Positions 5,377 to 6,785 of a stretch of DNA of 6,785 bases are shown here, piece by piece (position 1 is the stretch's first letter; each line of letters starts with the position of its first letter). The stretch spans positions 1 to 6,785 of the forward strand of contig CAZRAL010000082.1 of NCBI GenBank assembly GCA_964598005.1, read 5' to 3'. The notes under the pieces were generated by a model. That model was not told where the DNA came from and searched no databases. It saw only the letters and a list, made by a program, of their open reading frames with translations. Origin of the DNA: CAZRAL01 sp964598005 (GTDB lineage: Bacteria > Pseudomonadota > Gammaproteobacteria > Burkholderiales > Usitatibacteraceae). The position numbers were made by a program, and so were the translations under genes.

Positions 5377-6585
5377 GTGAATATCGCGGATTTTTTTGCA
5401 ACTGGTTTGATCAACCTGCCGTGGTGGGGCTATGTGGTATTGATACTGGTTTTGACCCATATCACCATCGCTGCCGTCACGATTTTTCTGCACCGTTCGC
5501 AGGCGCACCGTGGCCTCGATCTGCATGCGATCCCCAGCCATTTTTTCCGTTTCTGGTTATGGCTGACTACGGGTATGGTCACCAAGGAATGGGTTGCGAT
5601 TCACCGCAAGCATCACGCCAAATGCGAGACGGCAGAAGATCCGCATAGCCCGGTATTTTTCGGCATCGGTAAAGTACTTTCCCAAGGCGCGGAGCTTTAT
5701 CGTGTTGAATCCCGTAACCTTGAAACCATGGAAAAATATGGCCACGGTACGCCTGATGACTGGATGGAGCGCAACGTTTACAGCCGCTATTCATGGCAGG
5801 GCGTTGGCCTGATGTTGGCCATTAACCTGCTGCTGTTTGGCCCACTCGGCGCTACCATTTGGGCTTTTCAAATGGCGTGGATTCCTGTGCATGCTGCTGG
5901 AATTATTAACGGAATCGGCCACTACTGGGGCTATCGGCATTTTGCAGTAAGCGATACCAGCACCAATATTACTCCCATTGCATTCTGGATTGGGGGCGAG
6001 GAATTACACAATAACCATCATGCCTTTCCGACCTCGGCACGTTTCTCCATGCGCTGGTATGAGTTCGACCTGGGATGGTTGTACATCCGTATTCTCTCCG
6101 CATTGGGGCTTGCCAAAGTCAAAAAAGTAGCGCCCAGGCCGCGTTTCGACATCAACAAAATGGCCTGTGATGCAGAAACCTTGCAAGCCGTTATCGCCCA
6201 CCGTTACGAGATTGTGACCCGTTACGTGAAATCGCTCAAAGACACCTGTGCTGCAGAAATCCGTCATCTGCGCGCGACAGGTGCTGCCGCTGAATTGGCC
6301 ACAGTACGCGAAGGCACAGCGGTGCGCCGTTTCCGCCACTGGCTGCGCCTCGACGAGGCACAACTTCCCGAAGAACACCGCGCCACGTTGCAGACCGCGC
6401 TGCAAAACAGCCGTGTACTTGAAACGGTCTATACCTTGCGCCAAGACCTGGCCAAAATTTGGGAGCGTTCCACGCTTTCCAAGGAACAACTGGTAGCCAA
6501 GCTGGAAGAATGGTGCCACCGGGCCGAAGCAACGGGCATACGGCAGTTGCAAGATTTTTCTCGTGGGCTACGCACTTACGCCTGA
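5377..6585 (+). CDS. Acyl-CoA delta-9 fatty acid desaturase, DesB-like
   Basis: A 402-residue integral membrane di-iron enzyme that should introduce a cis double bond into saturated acyl-CoA (or acyl-lipid) chains, using O2 and electrons from a reductase, and so adjust membrane fluidity. All three His boxes are present: HRSQAH (39-44), HRKHH (76-80) and HNNHH (211-215), with further histidines in GIGHYWGYRH (179-188). Hydrophobic segments lie near 17-38, 54-68 and 142-178. From memory it is closely similar to Pseudomonas aeruginosa DesB: FRFWLWLTTGM, AIHRKHHAKCET, DPHSP and GEELHNNHH are shared almost exactly. Residues 260-402 are a soluble, helical, charged extension absent from short desaturases but present in DesB; its last 80 residues resemble the C-terminal part of ISL3-type transposases. 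The GTG start has a strong AGGAG site. The gene has its own candidate promoter and ends 25 bases before a strong terminator. Which acyl carrier it uses cannot be read from the sequence. Confidence 0.95.
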   Translation: MNIADFFATGLINLPWWGYVVLILVLTHITIAAVTIFLHRSQAHRGLDLHAIPSHFFRFWLWLTTGMVTKEWVAIHRKHHAKCETAEDPHSPVFFGIGKVLSQGAELYRVESRNLETMEKYGHGTPDDWMERNVYSRYSWQGVGLMLAINLLLFGPLGATIWAFQMAWIPVHAAGIINGIGHYWGYRHFAVSDTSTNITPIAFWIGGEELHNNHHAFPTSARFSMRWYEFDLGWLYIRILSALGLAKVKKVAPRPRFDINKMACDAETLQAVIAHRYEIVTRYVKSLKDTCAAEIRHLRATGAAAELATVREGTAVRRFRHWLRLDEAQLPEEHRATLQTALQNSRVLETVYTLRQDLAKIWERSTLSKEQLVAKLEEWCHRAEATGIRQLQDFSRGLRTYA

Positions 6586-6610
6586 GCTTAGATCAGAGGT
6601 CACCCCACCA

Positions 6611-6643
6611 ATAAAAAACCCGGCTTCGAGCCGGGTTTTTTAT
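6611..6643. terminator. Strong intrinsic terminator, symmetrical (bidirectional)
   Basis: CCCGGCT (6619-6625) pairs with AGCCGGG (6629-6635) around a stable TTCG-type tip. Six A (6613-6618) before and six T (6636-6641) after extend the symmetry to a perfect 15-bp inverted repeat at 6611-6625 and 6629-6643. The T-run ends plus-strand transcription after the desaturase. The A-run gives an equivalent signal on the minus strand, which could also serve a convergent gene beyond the window. Confidence 0.95.
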
Positions 6644-6745
6644 TGCCCTTTTGAAGTAGCCCCATACAAGCGAACTCAAGCAACAGCCTGCTGCAGATAA
6701 AAACTTCACAAACCTGCGGGCAGGCAAACGAAGTGATCATCCCGC

Positions 6746-6785
6746 ATGAATAGTAGCTTCTCGCCAATCTATTTACTTCAATTAG
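6746..6785 (+). CDS. Possible start of a further gene, cut by the window edge
   Basis: An ATG at 6746 opens a frame to the edge, reading MNSSFSPIYLLQL. Only 13 residues are visible and the upstream purines (GAAGTG) are a poor ribosome binding site. The rest of 6644-6745 shows no gene or structure that I can support. This is a tentative call with no assignable function. Confidence 0.15.
   Translation, partial: MNSSFSPIYLLQL

Noticed and set aside
6004..6552. Minus-strand frame of 182 codons opposite the desaturase end
   Set aside because: Antisense to the conserved HNNHH region and C-terminal extension; no ribosome binding site or recognisable domain.
6154..6585. Remnant of an insertion sequence fused to the desaturase
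   Set aside because: The same extension occurs in Pseudomonas DesB, there are no terminal inverted repeats or target duplications, and the frame and codon use are continuous. Any transposase relation is ancient.
6598..6785. Minus-strand frame open from the right edge through the terminator
   Set aside because: It runs through the perfect terminator stem and gives a Cys-rich, repetitive product, so it is not a credible gene end.

Overview
The window looks like chromosomal DNA of a betaproteobacterium with moderate GC content. A Nitrosomonadales/Gallionellaceae-like organism is my best guess, from protein resemblance and from the gene order purN - two DUF3108 proteins - RsmB/NOP-type RNA methyltransferase; the sequence alone does not prove a genus. 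All convincing genes are on the plus strand. No tRNA, rRNA, CRISPR array, complete mobile element or phage gene was found.

Layout. Positions 1-212 hold no convincing plus-strand gene. They form a GC-rich, palindrome-rich stretch open in several frames on both strands, possibly a dispersed repeat or the start of a divergent minus-strand gene cut by the window edge. From 213 to 5299 five genes run head to tail with gaps of -14 to 48 bases and are probably one operon: purN (purine synthesis), a signal-peptide DUF3108 protein, a second DUF3108 protein with a membrane anchor and Pro-rich arm, an RNA m5C methyltransferase of the RsmB/NOP family, and an MscS-family mechanosensitive channel. A 77-base gap with a perfect TTGACA box precedes a DesB-like acyl-CoA delta-9 desaturase with a long C-terminal extension. 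The unit ends at a strong, symmetrical intrinsic terminator at 6611-6643. The last 142 bases are mostly non-coding and may contain the start of another small gene at 6746.

Working together. This is a mixed housekeeping cluster, not a single pathway: purine synthesis, envelope proteins, RNA modification, osmotic protection and membrane-lipid desaturation. The envelope theme (two DUF3108 proteins, MscS, desaturase) is the only functional thread, and it is inference.

Most noteworthy are: a 17-bp perfect hairpin with the stop codon of the first DUF3108 gene in its loop; the differently tethered DUF3108 paralogues; the desaturase C-terminal extension, which resembles the C-terminal part of ISL3-type transposases; and the unexplained 5' region. 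I see no strong evidence for an entirely new biological system.
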